Positions 57,544 through 64,000 of a DNA stretch of 64,000 nt are shown piece after piece. Location of the stretch: assembly GCF_023516505.1 (NCBI RefSeq), contig NZ_JAMGBB010000001.1, positions 806,001 through 870,000 of the forward strand. The letters are read 5' to 3'. Each line of letters begins with the position of its first letter. The stretch's first letter is position 1. The stretch comes from Sphingomonas brevis. GTDB lineage: Bacteria > Pseudomonadota > Alphaproteobacteria > Sphingomonadales > Sphingomonadaceae. The position numbers were made by a program, and so were the translations under genes. The notes under the pieces were generated by a model. That model searched no databases. It saw only the letters and a program-made list of their open reading frames with translations, and was not told the origin of the DNA.

Positions 57544-59285
57544 TGCCTGAATCCCTGGGCGAAGAGCTGAAGATCATCGCCCGAACAATGTCGCGCATCC
57601 GGCGGCGGCAACTGGCCCTGCTGGCCCTGCTGATGCCGGCAACGGCGATCGCCGAAATGCTGATGGTAGCGGCAATCGTGCCGTTCCTCTCGCAGCTTGC
57701 TGGTAGCGGCTTGGCATCGACCAAGATCACGCAGTTGACTGATGTGCTGGATGGGCTGGGCGGCCTCGTGAGGGCCGATCCCCTGATCGTCACGGCCGTC
57801 GCGTTCATGATAGCCGTCTCGGTAACGGCAATGCTCAGGCTTGCACTCTCCTGGCTTAGCCAACGATTCTCATTCGGCCTTGGGCAGGATTTGGACGTAG
57901 AGATCCAGCGGCGGCTGATCCACCAGCCCTATCTGTTTCACGTCCAACGCCATTCGAGTGAGTTTTTGGCAGCGCTCGACAAGGTCGATTTCCTGGTCTT
58001 CAGCACCGCCTTGCAAGGACTACAGTCTCTCAGCTCGGCCCTGATTTCGCTATTTGTCTTCGGAGTCCTGTTGGCGATCGATCCGCTCAGCGCGACGCTG
58101 GCCGCCTTGCTGATCGGAAGCTTCTATGGTGCGGCAATGCTGGTCGCACGGCGGCGATTGACCGTGGATGCGGCAGTCATCAGGGAGGCGTTTGAAGCCC
58201 GGTTGAAGTCGGCGCAGGACAGTCTCGGCGGGATCAGGGACATCCTGCTGGACCGCTCGCAGCGGGCCCGGGTCGAAAATTTTCGAGCGATCGACGCGCG
58301 GTTCATGTCGGCCCGCGCGCGTGCCGCGTTCCTCGTCGCCGCACCCAGGATCCTGGTCGAGGCATTCGGGCTCGCCCTTATCGCGGTTCTGGCAGTCGCA
58401 ATTTCGCGTCAGCCGAATGGCCTGATAGCTGCCTTGCCGGTTCTCGGCGCGCTGTCGCTTGGCGCCCAGCGGCTCTTGCCTCTGATGAGTCAGTTATATT
58501 CGGGCTGGGCAAATCTGGCCGCTTCCCGTCCGATAATCGGCGAGGTTGCGGAGCTGATAAATCTGCCGATCGCAGACGATTCCGAAGATATTCAACCGAT
58601 ACCGTTGACTACCTCGATCGAACTAGATTGCGTTTGCTTCCAATATGCGGATCGCGGCCAACCCGCGGTCGAGGAAATCAGCCTGAAAATTCCGAAGGGC
58701 AGCCGGACGGCAATTACCGGCAAGACCGGCAGCGGAAAGAGCACGCTGGCCGACCTGCTAATGGGTTTGATCGAGCCCAGCAAAGGCAAGATCTTGATCG
58801 ACGGAGAAGAGCTGGCGGGCTCGAGGCTGGCCGCATGGCGGCGATCCGTGGCACATGTTCCGCAGGCGATCTTCCTCACGGATGACAGTGTTGCCGCGAA
58901 TATCGCGCTGTCGGTCGATGGCGCGGAGATCGACATGGATCGCATCCGCCGAGCTGCGGCGATTGCGCAAGTGACAGAATTTGCCGACGCATTGCCCGAT
59001 GGATTCCAGACGAAAATTGGCGAGCGCGGAGCCCGGGTATCAGGCGGACAGCGGCAGCGGCTGGCGCTGGCCCGGGCAATCTACAAGAATGCACCGGTAC
59101 TCGTGCTCGATGAGGCAACCAGCGCACTTGACGACGAAACCGAAGCGGCGGTGCTAAAAACGCTGGGCACGCTGCAGGCGCAGGGCTGCACAATCGTCAT
59201 TGTCGCTCATCGCCGCTCGACGATTGAAGGCTGCGATCGGATTGTGCGATTGGCTCAAGGCAGATTGGTCGCAGACGATGGATAG
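57543..59285 (+). CDS. ABC exporter (permease fused to ATPase), RiPP-cluster type
   Basis: The 580-residue half-transporter has about six membrane helices in residues 20-320. Its ATPase holds Walker A ITGKTGSGKST (G393-T401), signature VSGGQRQRLALARA and Walker B LVLDEATSALDD. No N-terminal C39 peptidase domain is present, so it would not cleave a leader itself. It probably exports the peptide product or confers self-immunity, as LasD-type transporters do. It is coupled to surE and overlapped by the next gene. Confidence 0.9.
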   Translation: MPESLGEELKIIARTMSRIRRRQLALLALLMPATAIAEMLMVAAIVPFLSQLAGSGLASTKITQLTDVLDGLGGLVRADPLIVTAVAFMIAVSVTAMLRLALSWLSQRFSFGLGQDLDVEIQRRLIHQPYLFHVQRHSSEFLAALDKVDFLVFSTALQGLQSLSSALISLFVFGVLLAIDPLSATLAALLIGSFYGAAMLVARRRLTVDAAVIREAFEARLKSAQDSLGGIRDILLDRSQRARVENFRAIDARFMSARARAAFLVAAPRILVEAFGLALIAVLAVAISRQPNGLIAALPVLGALSLGAQRLLPLMSQLYSGWANLAASRPIIGEVAELINLPIADDSEDIQPIPLTTSIELDCVCFQYADRGQPAVEEISLKIPKGSRTAITGKTGSGKSTLADLLMGLIEPSKGKILIDGEELAGSRLAAWRRSVAHVPQAIFLTDDSVAANIALSVDGAEIDMDRIRRAAAIAQVTEFADALPDGFQTKIGERGARVSGGQRQRLALARAIYKNAPVLVLDEATSALDDETEAAVLKTLGTLQAQGCTIVIVAHRRSTIEGCDRIVRLAQGRLVADDG

Positions 59286-60132
59286 GCTGCCGGCCGAGCT
59301 GCTGATGGAGCGAGAGACCCGGGTGTCATTCGGCCCGACCCCGGATCGCCTGCTCAACGCCCCACTTTCACCGATGACCTGGCAGATGAAGGACGACGAG
59401 TTTCTTCTGCGGGGCGAAGGAGACCATTATTTCTATTACCGCATCGGCAGCGGCGTCACTGTTCATCGTCGCGCTGCCGTTGATCTGAGCGAGGAATCGC
59501 TTTGGCTGAACGGGTCAGTCTACGCCGCAATTGCCAGCATGAACGGCCTGCTCCCGATCCATGCTTCGGCAGTGGCGCACAACGATTTGGTGTTCGCATT
59601 CACTGGCCCTGCAGGCTCCGGTAAGTCCACGCTGGTTGCCGCACTTGGCAGGCACGGATTGCCGATGTTTTGCGACGACACGCTCGTGCTGGACTTGTCC
59701 GAACCCGATCGCATCATGTGCCTGCCGGGCCACAAGCGGTTGAAGCTCAGGCCCGACGCGTTCGAACTGGCTGGCGCCGCGCAGCAGGAAAAAGTGTCGG
59801 AAACCTACGACAAATATTACGCGGCGCCGCTCGACGGAACCGTCGCGATGGCTTTGCCGATAGGCCAGCTGATTTTCCTGGAAGAGGGAGCTGATCCAGC
59901 CATCAGCCTGCTGTCGGGCTCCGAGCGACTCCTGGGGCTTCAGGACGAGCACCAGACGGCACGCCTGTTCGAAGCTGCTCAACAGTTCGACCGGCTCCAT
60001 CAATTTGGCCACCGCGCCCGCCTGGCGCGGCAAATCCCCATGGCGCGGTTCGTCCGGCCGCATCAGGCGGCGCGATTTCACGAAGGGGTTTCGCTTGTCG
60101 CCGAATATGTCAAACTCGATCGGACGAGGTGA
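59278..60132 (+). CDS. HPr-kinase-like serine kinase of a RiPP cluster
   Basis: The 284-residue protein has LPIHASAVAHND followed by Walker A GPAGSGKST (G110-T118) and the HprK-type acidic motif MFCDDTLVLD. It resembles HPr kinase/phosphorylase C-terminal domains. In kinase-containing lasso clusters such enzymes phosphorylate a C-terminal Ser of the peptide. Start ATG 59278 overlaps the exporter gene end by eight bases. Its role on this peptide is inferred. Confidence 0.82.
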   Translation: MDRLPAELLMERETRVSFGPTPDRLLNAPLSPMTWQMKDDEFLLRGEGDHYFYYRIGSGVTVHRRAAVDLSEESLWLNGSVYAAIASMNGLLPIHASAVAHNDLVFAFTGPAGSGKSTLVAALGRHGLPMFCDDTLVLDLSEPDRIMCLPGHKRLKLRPDAFELAGAAQQEKVSETYDKYYAAPLDGTVAMALPIGQLIFLEEGADPAISLLSGSERLLGLQDEHQTARLFEAAQQFDRLHQFGHRARLARQIPMARFVRPHQAARFHEGVSLVAEYVKLDRTR

Positions 60133-60134
60133 GT

Positions 60135-60395
60135 ATGAGCGTTCTTGCTAAGCGGCCAGACAGGTTCACCGAAACCGAAATCGACGACGAGGTCATCGTT
60201 ATGCGTCTCGACACTGGCGAATTTTTTTCGATGACCGACACCGCTGCCGCCACCTGGCGTCTGATTGATGGCAGCCGCGACCGCGCCGGACTGCTGCGGG
60301 CCTTGGTTGACGAATATGGAGTCAAAGAGGCAAAAATTGCGGCAGAGATCGATACCTTCCTGGTTGAGTTGAGGAGCGCCGGCCTGGTTTCCTGA
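60135..60395 (+). CDS. PqqD-family RiPP recognition element protein
   Basis: The 86-residue PqqD/RRE-type winged-helix protein reads VIVMRLDTGEFFSMTDTAAATWRLIDG, then a helical C-terminus. Such proteins bind the leader of a ribosomal peptide and deliver it to modifying enzymes. The start is ATG 60135 after GAGG; a GTG at 60129 overlapping the kinase stop is possible. It ends 158 bp before the peptide gene. Confidence 0.88.
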   Translation: MSVLAKRPDRFTETEIDDEVIVMRLDTGEFFSMTDTAAATWRLIDGSRDRAGLLRALVDEYGVKEAKIAAEIDTFLVELRSAGLVS

Positions 60396-60553
60396 CGCTG
60401 AGAATTGTCTGATGCCGCTGCAGCCACCCTGCAGGCCGAATGGACCGCGGTCCGCCAGCACCCAGTCAGCCCCTTGCAACGCTTGGGCTATTTAAGCATT
60501 AATAGCTTGGCCTTGGCACCATCCGTGCCGCCAGTCGCGTTGAGGAGCTCGGC
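60396..60553 (+). promoter_or_regulatory. Leader/promoter region of the peptide gene with a 12-bp palindrome
   Basis: This 158-bp gap is the largest inside the cluster. It contains the perfect palindrome GGACCGCGGTCC (60442-60453) and AT-richer sequence TATTTAAGCATTAATAG (60488-60504) that could hold a -10 element. A GAGGAG ribosome-binding site (60541-60546) precedes the peptide gene. I could not define a -35/-10 pair with confidence. Confidence 0.4.
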
Positions 60554-60676
60554 ATGAAGAATGACACCAGCAAGTCAAAGGTGTGGACAAGGCCGGAAGT
60601 CAGGCGGCTTGGGACCATCAAGGATGTTGCCAATTCCCAAGGAAGTGGCTCCCAGGGCGCCGGCGCGAAGACCTAA
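60554..60676 (+). CDS. Putative RiPP precursor peptide
   Basis: The 40-residue ORF lies between the RRE gene and the asparagine-synthetase-like gene, with a strong GAGGAG site seven to eight bases upstream of ATG 60554. Residues 11-20 are WTRPEVRRLG. This fits the lasso leader pattern Y-x-x-P-x-L-x-x-x-G with W for Y and V for L. The C-terminal part is NSQGSGSQGAGAKT: rich in Gly, Ser and Gln, with two SQG units and no Asp, Glu or Cys after D24. Conventional lasso rings need an Asp or Glu 7-9 residues after the core start, so a standard lasso is not supported. Confidence 0.75.
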   Translation: MKNDTSKSKVWTRPEVRRLGTIKDVANSQGSGSQGAGAKT

Positions 60677-60706
60677 GATTTTCGCTTCTCCAAATAATTA
60701 GCTCGC

Positions 60707-62638
60707 ATGCTGGCATTCGCCTGGCCGTGGCTCGATACAGCACACTACCCTTCTGAAATAACCGCGGCGCGGCTTGGCGCATCGCTTTGCGCGGGGATCG
60801 GCGGCCACGCCGGCGCAGTCGATATCGGCCGCTTACACTTCGCTTATCGCCCACTCCGGCCAACGCTCGCTACTAGTCGAACCTGGCGCCCGACGACCTT
60901 GCCCGGCGGGCGGATCATCGTGTTCCATGGCTATTTTGACAATGTGGCGGAAATCGCGGCGCAGGTCGATGTGAGGTCCTCCGATCCAGCGCTGATTTAT
61001 GGCCTTGCAGTGGAAAAATGGGCGGACGAAGCCGACCGCCGCATCGTCGGGGAATATTGTACGTTAATTGTCGAGCCGGATCAGGCCAGGGTCCGGCTTT
61101 GCCGGAGCCCGCTTCGAGCGCCGCCTCTCTATTACTTTCAATCGGAAGAATTGGTTGCCGCTTCGTCGGTTCCGCGCGCGCTCCTTGCGGCAGGTGTCAC
61201 CAAAAAACTAAACGAATGCCGCCTGGCCGATAGCGGCCTGATAAATTTCACTGACCAGGAGGCGAGCTGGTTCGAAGGAATAGCCCGCGTTCCCTTGGGC
61301 TGCGCGATTGACCTCAAGCGCGGAGAACCCCGCAAACTCATCAAATATTATGATCCCTCGGCGATCGCTCCGATCCAGGTCGACAGCGATGCGGAATGCG
61401 TCGCGCGCGTCAGCCAGTTGCTCGATGACGCGGTGAGGGTCTCCCTCGCTGGTTTTAACAGGCCAGGCGTGACACTGTCCGCGGGTCTGGATTCTCCGCA
61501 GATCGTCACCCGCGCGCTCAAGAACATTCCACCCCAGGAAAAGCTGCCCACTTTCACCTTTCATCCTGAGGAAGGCTATGACGGCATCGCTCCACCAGAC
61601 ATGATCGGGAACGAGCGGCCGATGGTTGAAGCGTTTGCCGCCATGCATCCGCAAATCGAGCCGCACTTCACCGCCAATGAAGGTTATGCGCACGATCATC
61701 GCCTGAACGACTTATTCCATGCCATGGGTGCGGCGCCGACCGGCCTTTGCAACATGTATGTATTTCACGGAATCTTTGCGGGGGCCGTGCGCGAGGGCTG
61801 CGACGTCCTGCTGGTGTCGGACTGGGGAAATTACGCCTTTAGCGACAAGGGCGCCTGGGGCTTCGTCGAATATCTGTTCAAGGGCCGCTGGCGCCAGCTC
61901 TGGATGGCACTGAAAAATCATACGAGCCAGAAACGCCCGATCTTGCGAAGCTTTGTCGCTCGTTCGCTTCAGCCGTTGCTCCCCAATGCGCTCTGGTGGC
62001 GTGCCCGCAAGCTGATTTTCCCCGATCGAACCAGCATGCTCGATCTGATGCAGCCGTTCAGCCGGAGTTACCGGCAGGCATCGGGAGCAGACCAGCGGCT
62101 GGCGGCAGCGGGTCTCGTCTATGAACGATACCAGCCCCGGAGTGCCGCCCACGCACGCCGCCTGCTTCTTCAAAACGACGATGGCGAGGCTGCGGAAATG
62201 TATCAAGCGTTCGAGCAGTTGTACGGAATTCCACAGCGGGACCCGATGGCCTATCGCCCGCTGGTCGAATATTGTTGGGGGCTGCCTACGAGGATGTATA
62301 TGCGCGACGGGCAAATGCGCTGGCTGGCCAAGCAGATGGGCAAGGGGATCATGCCCGAGCAGCAGCGCGCTAACCGGCTACATGGTCGCTGGGACGCCGA
62401 CTGGCATTTGCGCATCGGCAGACGCCGCAACCAGATATTGGAGGAATTCGATCGCCTTGAGAGCGATAGCCGGTTTGCCGCCATGTTCGACTTGAAGAAA
62501 TTGAAAGCCGCGCTCCTCGACTGGCCTGATCAAACGGACATAAATCCGCAAAGAATGTACCCGCTTGAATTTGCGGTGCCACGAGTGCTCCTCACGGCGC
62601 GGTTCATCAAATATGTCGAAGGCCGAAACGAACCGTGA
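60707..62638 (+). CDS. Asparagine-synthetase-like RiPP enzyme (lasso C-type)
   Basis: The 643-residue protein has an N-terminal Ntn-like domain with FHGYFDN (residues 73-79, cf. FNGEIYN) and an ATP-pyrophosphatase site LSAGLDS (S258-S263). The N-terminal catalytic cysteine of true glutamine-dependent enzymes is absent (it begins MLAF), as in lasso cyclases. I infer it activates a carboxylate of the peptide by adenylation. It follows the peptide gene by 30 bp and overlaps the nucleotidyltransferase gene (GTGA). Confidence 0.85.
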   Translation: MLAFAWPWLDTAHYPSEITAARLGASLCAGIGGHAGAVDIGRLHFAYRPLRPTLATSRTWRPTTLPGGRIIVFHGYFDNVAEIAAQVDVRSSDPALIYGLAVEKWADEADRRIVGEYCTLIVEPDQARVRLCRSPLRAPPLYYFQSEELVAASSVPRALLAAGVTKKLNECRLADSGLINFTDQEASWFEGIARVPLGCAIDLKRGEPRKLIKYYDPSAIAPIQVDSDAECVARVSQLLDDAVRVSLAGFNRPGVTLSAGLDSPQIVTRALKNIPPQEKLPTFTFHPEEGYDGIAPPDMIGNERPMVEAFAAMHPQIEPHFTANEGYAHDHRLNDLFHAMGAAPTGLCNMYVFHGIFAGAVREGCDVLLVSDWGNYAFSDKGAWGFVEYLFKGRWRQLWMALKNHTSQKRPILRSFVARSLQPLLPNALWWRARKLIFPDRTSMLDLMQPFSRSYRQASGADQRLAAAGLVYERYQPRSAAHARRLLLQNDDGEAAEMYQAFEQLYGIPQRDPMAYRPLVEYCWGLPTRMYMRDGQMRWLAKQMGKGIMPEQQRANRLHGRWDADWHLRIGRRRNQILEEFDRLESDSRFAAMFDLKKLKAALLDWPDQTDINPQRMYPLEFAVPRVLLTARFIKYVEGRNEP

Positions 62639-63714
62639 TCGGCGACAATCTCGGCCGGGAGTTCACTCTCCTGGCCCGATGCTGTCATTGGAACTTTGCG
62701 ACTGTCGACGAAAGATCGCGGCCGGACGTTCATGAAGCGATCGATTGGAATCTCGTCGTTGCCCTCGCCCGCCGCCACCGTGTCCAAGGACTGGTGTGGA
62801 ATGCCGTCGGACATTTTTCGGACCGTTTGCCGGTCGAAGCGAGGAATGCGCTATCCTCCGATGCAAGGCTAATCGCGGTTACCAACCTGGCGATCGCAGC
62901 CGAATGCAGGGAACTTCAGCAGCTGTTCGATCAGTCGAACGTCCCGCTGTTGTTCGTGAAGGGCCTCACGGTCGGGGCGCTGGCCTATCGAGCACCGATG
63001 CTGAAGATGGCTTGGGACATCGATCTCCTCACGGATCCGGCTGATCTCGCGTCGGCGGCCCGGCTGTTGCTTGATCGGGGATTTTCGGTCCGAGAACCCT
63101 CTGACATTAAGCACCTTAAGGCCTGGCATCGTATGCGGAAGGATTCCTTGTGGAGTAGGCACAACGAGCTTTATGTCGAACTCCACCCCCGGCTGGCTGA
63201 CAATGCGCGGCTAATCCCGACGATCGATGTCCATTCTCCGCGACAGCAAGTCGAGATTGCGCCGGCGCAGTCGCTTTCTACTCTGGCCCAAGAGGAACTG
63301 TTTGCATATCTGACCGTCCATGGCGCCTCCAGCGCATGGTTCCGGCTCAAATGGATCGCTGACTTCGCAGGCTGGCTTAGCAGCAAGAGTGGCGACGAAA
63401 TCCAGCAGCTCTATCACCGCTCGCAGGAACTTGGCGCGGGACGCGCAGCCGGCCAGGCGTTGCTCCTCGCTGACAAGCTCTTTGATACATTGGCGGCAGC
63501 GCCCAGCTTGAAGCGATCGCTTGGTTCCGACCAGATGACACGCAAACTCAGCTCGGTTGCCCTGCGAATGCTGACCAAAGAATTGCGCGATCCGACAGAC
63601 CTGCCCTTCGGCACCTGGGCAATCCACTGGACGCAATTGCTGCTAAAGCCCGATCTTGGATTCAAGGTCTCGGAGATGTGGCGGCAGGCCCGCAGCATCT
63701 TCGGACCGAAATGA
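62635..63714 (+). CDS. NTP_transf_5-type nucleotidyltransferase of the RiPP cluster
   Basis: The 359-residue protein has the nucleotidyltransferase segment LLFVKGLTVGALAYR...WDIDLL, with metal-binding D128-I-D130 and K109-G110. Proteins of this family occur in lasso-type clusters, where their role is not settled. It starts at GTG 62635, overlapping the cyclase-like gene stop. It is the last gene of the cluster before a convergent gene. The substrate is unknown; the peptide is a reasonable guess. Confidence 0.8.
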   Translation: MIGDNLGREFTLLARCCHWNFATVDERSRPDVHEAIDWNLVVALARRHRVQGLVWNAVGHFSDRLPVEARNALSSDARLIAVTNLAIAAECRELQQLFDQSNVPLLFVKGLTVGALAYRAPMLKMAWDIDLLTDPADLASAARLLLDRGFSVREPSDIKHLKAWHRMRKDSLWSRHNELYVELHPRLADNARLIPTIDVHSPRQQVEIAPAQSLSTLAQEELFAYLTVHGASSAWFRLKWIADFAGWLSSKSGDEIQQLYHRSQELGAGRAAGQALLLADKLFDTLAAAPSLKRSLGSDQMTRKLSSVALRMLTKELRDPTDLPFGTWAIHWTQLLLKPDLGFKVSEMWRQARSIFGPK

Positions 63715-63724
63715 CGGACTGGAA

Positions 63725-64000
63725 CTAGGCTGCCAGCGCCATGGGGCGGCGCTGCTCGCGCAACCAGGACTGGAACATCAATATTGCCCAGATAGCAGGC
63801 GTGGAATCACGTCGGCCCGCAAGATGGTCGCGCCAGCGCCGTTGGACGATTGCCGGATCGAACCAGCCTTCCTCGGCCATGGCCGCGGGATTGAGCAAAT
63901 CTTCCGCCCACTCGCGCAATGGCCCCTTGATCCACTCACCGACCGGAACGGCGAACCCCGCCTTTGGTCGATCGAACATTGCAGCCGGCGCTTCGCGGTG
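63725..64000 (-). CDS. Asparagine synthetase (glutamine-hydrolysing) C-terminal fragment
   Basis: The frame runs from beyond the window end to a stop at 63725, giving about 91 C-terminal residues. The segment HREAPAAMFDRPKAGFAVPVGEWIKGPLREWAEDLL is the typical AsnB/exopolysaccharide amidotransferase C-terminus. It is convergent with the cluster and encodes a normal AsnB-type tail (WAILMFQSWLRE), unlike the cyclase-like gene at 60707. The start and catalytic domains lie outside the window. Confidence 0.85.
   Translation of the reverse strand, partial: HREAPAAMFDRPKAGFAVPVGEWIKGPLREWAEDLLNPAAMAEEGWFDPAIVQRRWRDHLAGRRDSTPAIWAILMFQSWLREQRRPMALAA

Noticed and set aside
60554-60676. Interpretation as a standard lasso peptide precursor
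   Set aside because: The leader pattern fits, but there is no Asp or Glu at the required ring position and no transglutaminase-like peptidase gene in the window.

Overview
The window is a gene-dense, GC-rich stretch of an alphaproteobacterial chromosome, most likely from the order Sphingomonadales. The evidence is indirect: a large TonB-dependent receptor with the plug start typical of that group, an RcdA (DUF1465) homologue, a CcmC-to-CcmI cytochrome c maturation run, a DksA of the alphaproteobacterial single-Cys type, and intergenic palindromic repeats of the kind common in sphingomonads. There is no rRNA operon, phage, transposase or CRISPR array. Four tRNA genes are present: His-GTG, Val-CAC, Leu-TAG and Lys-CTT.

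Layout. 1-5110: the 3' end of alanine dehydrogenase, then the minus-strand ccmC-D-E-F-G-H-I run. 5168-7643: a Leu/Glu/Phe/Val dehydrogenase, tRNA-His, a HIT protein and a Crp/Fnr regulator. 7754-13331: tRNA-Val and the proteostasis block hupB, lon, a CPBP-like membrane protein, clpX and clpP. 13477-19342: a TonB receptor, a GT2 glycosyltransferase, a trigger factor with a long Lys/Ala/Pro tail, and tRNA-Leu. 19457-24078: two small Pro-rich ORFs, two lipoproteins, a Tat-type M48 peptidase and a PafA-like phosphatase. 24182-27511: gatCAB, with a palindromic repeat between gatA and gatB. 27551-31964: a DUF4153 membrane protein, a DUF3089 hydrolase, ruvX and pyrB. 31968-35816: an orphan ParA with a ribbon-helix-helix-like partner, between two SPOR-domain proteins. 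35813-38737: serB, miaA, a divergent ketol-acid reductoisomerase and a small ORF. 38839-43171: a beta-barrel protein, a SnoaL-like protein, mutL carrying an in-frame repeat insertion, and two small membrane-protein genes bracketed by three copies of a 30-bp palindrome. 43549-49015: the rod-shape operon mreBCD-mrdA-rodA. 49125-56528: tRNA-Lys, acs, a nucleotide-sugar epimerase, a nitronate monooxygenase-like protein, a thioesterase, an iron alcohol dehydrogenase, rcdA, two DUF465 proteins and dksA.

57543-63714 is the most interesting part. Coupled to the surE stop codon are an ABC exporter, an HPr-kinase-like protein, a PqqD/RRE protein, a 40-residue peptide, an asparagine-synthetase-like enzyme and a DxD nucleotidyltransferase. 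This is the gene set of a lasso-peptide-type RiPP cluster. The peptide carries the leader recognition pattern (aromatic-x-x-Pro-x-Val-x-x-x-Gly) at residues 11-20. However, its C-terminal 16 residues contain no Asp or Glu to close a lasso ring, and no transglutaminase-like leader peptidase gene is visible. I infer a non-canonical RiPP system whose product may be phosphorylated and/or nucleotidylated.

In the ClpXP/Lon block, RcdA is in Caulobacter an adaptor for ClpXP degradation of CtrA, so this window holds both the protease and a cell-cycle adaptor. Most operons are tightly coupled by ATGA, GTGA or TGATG overlaps, and I used these overlaps to choose starts.
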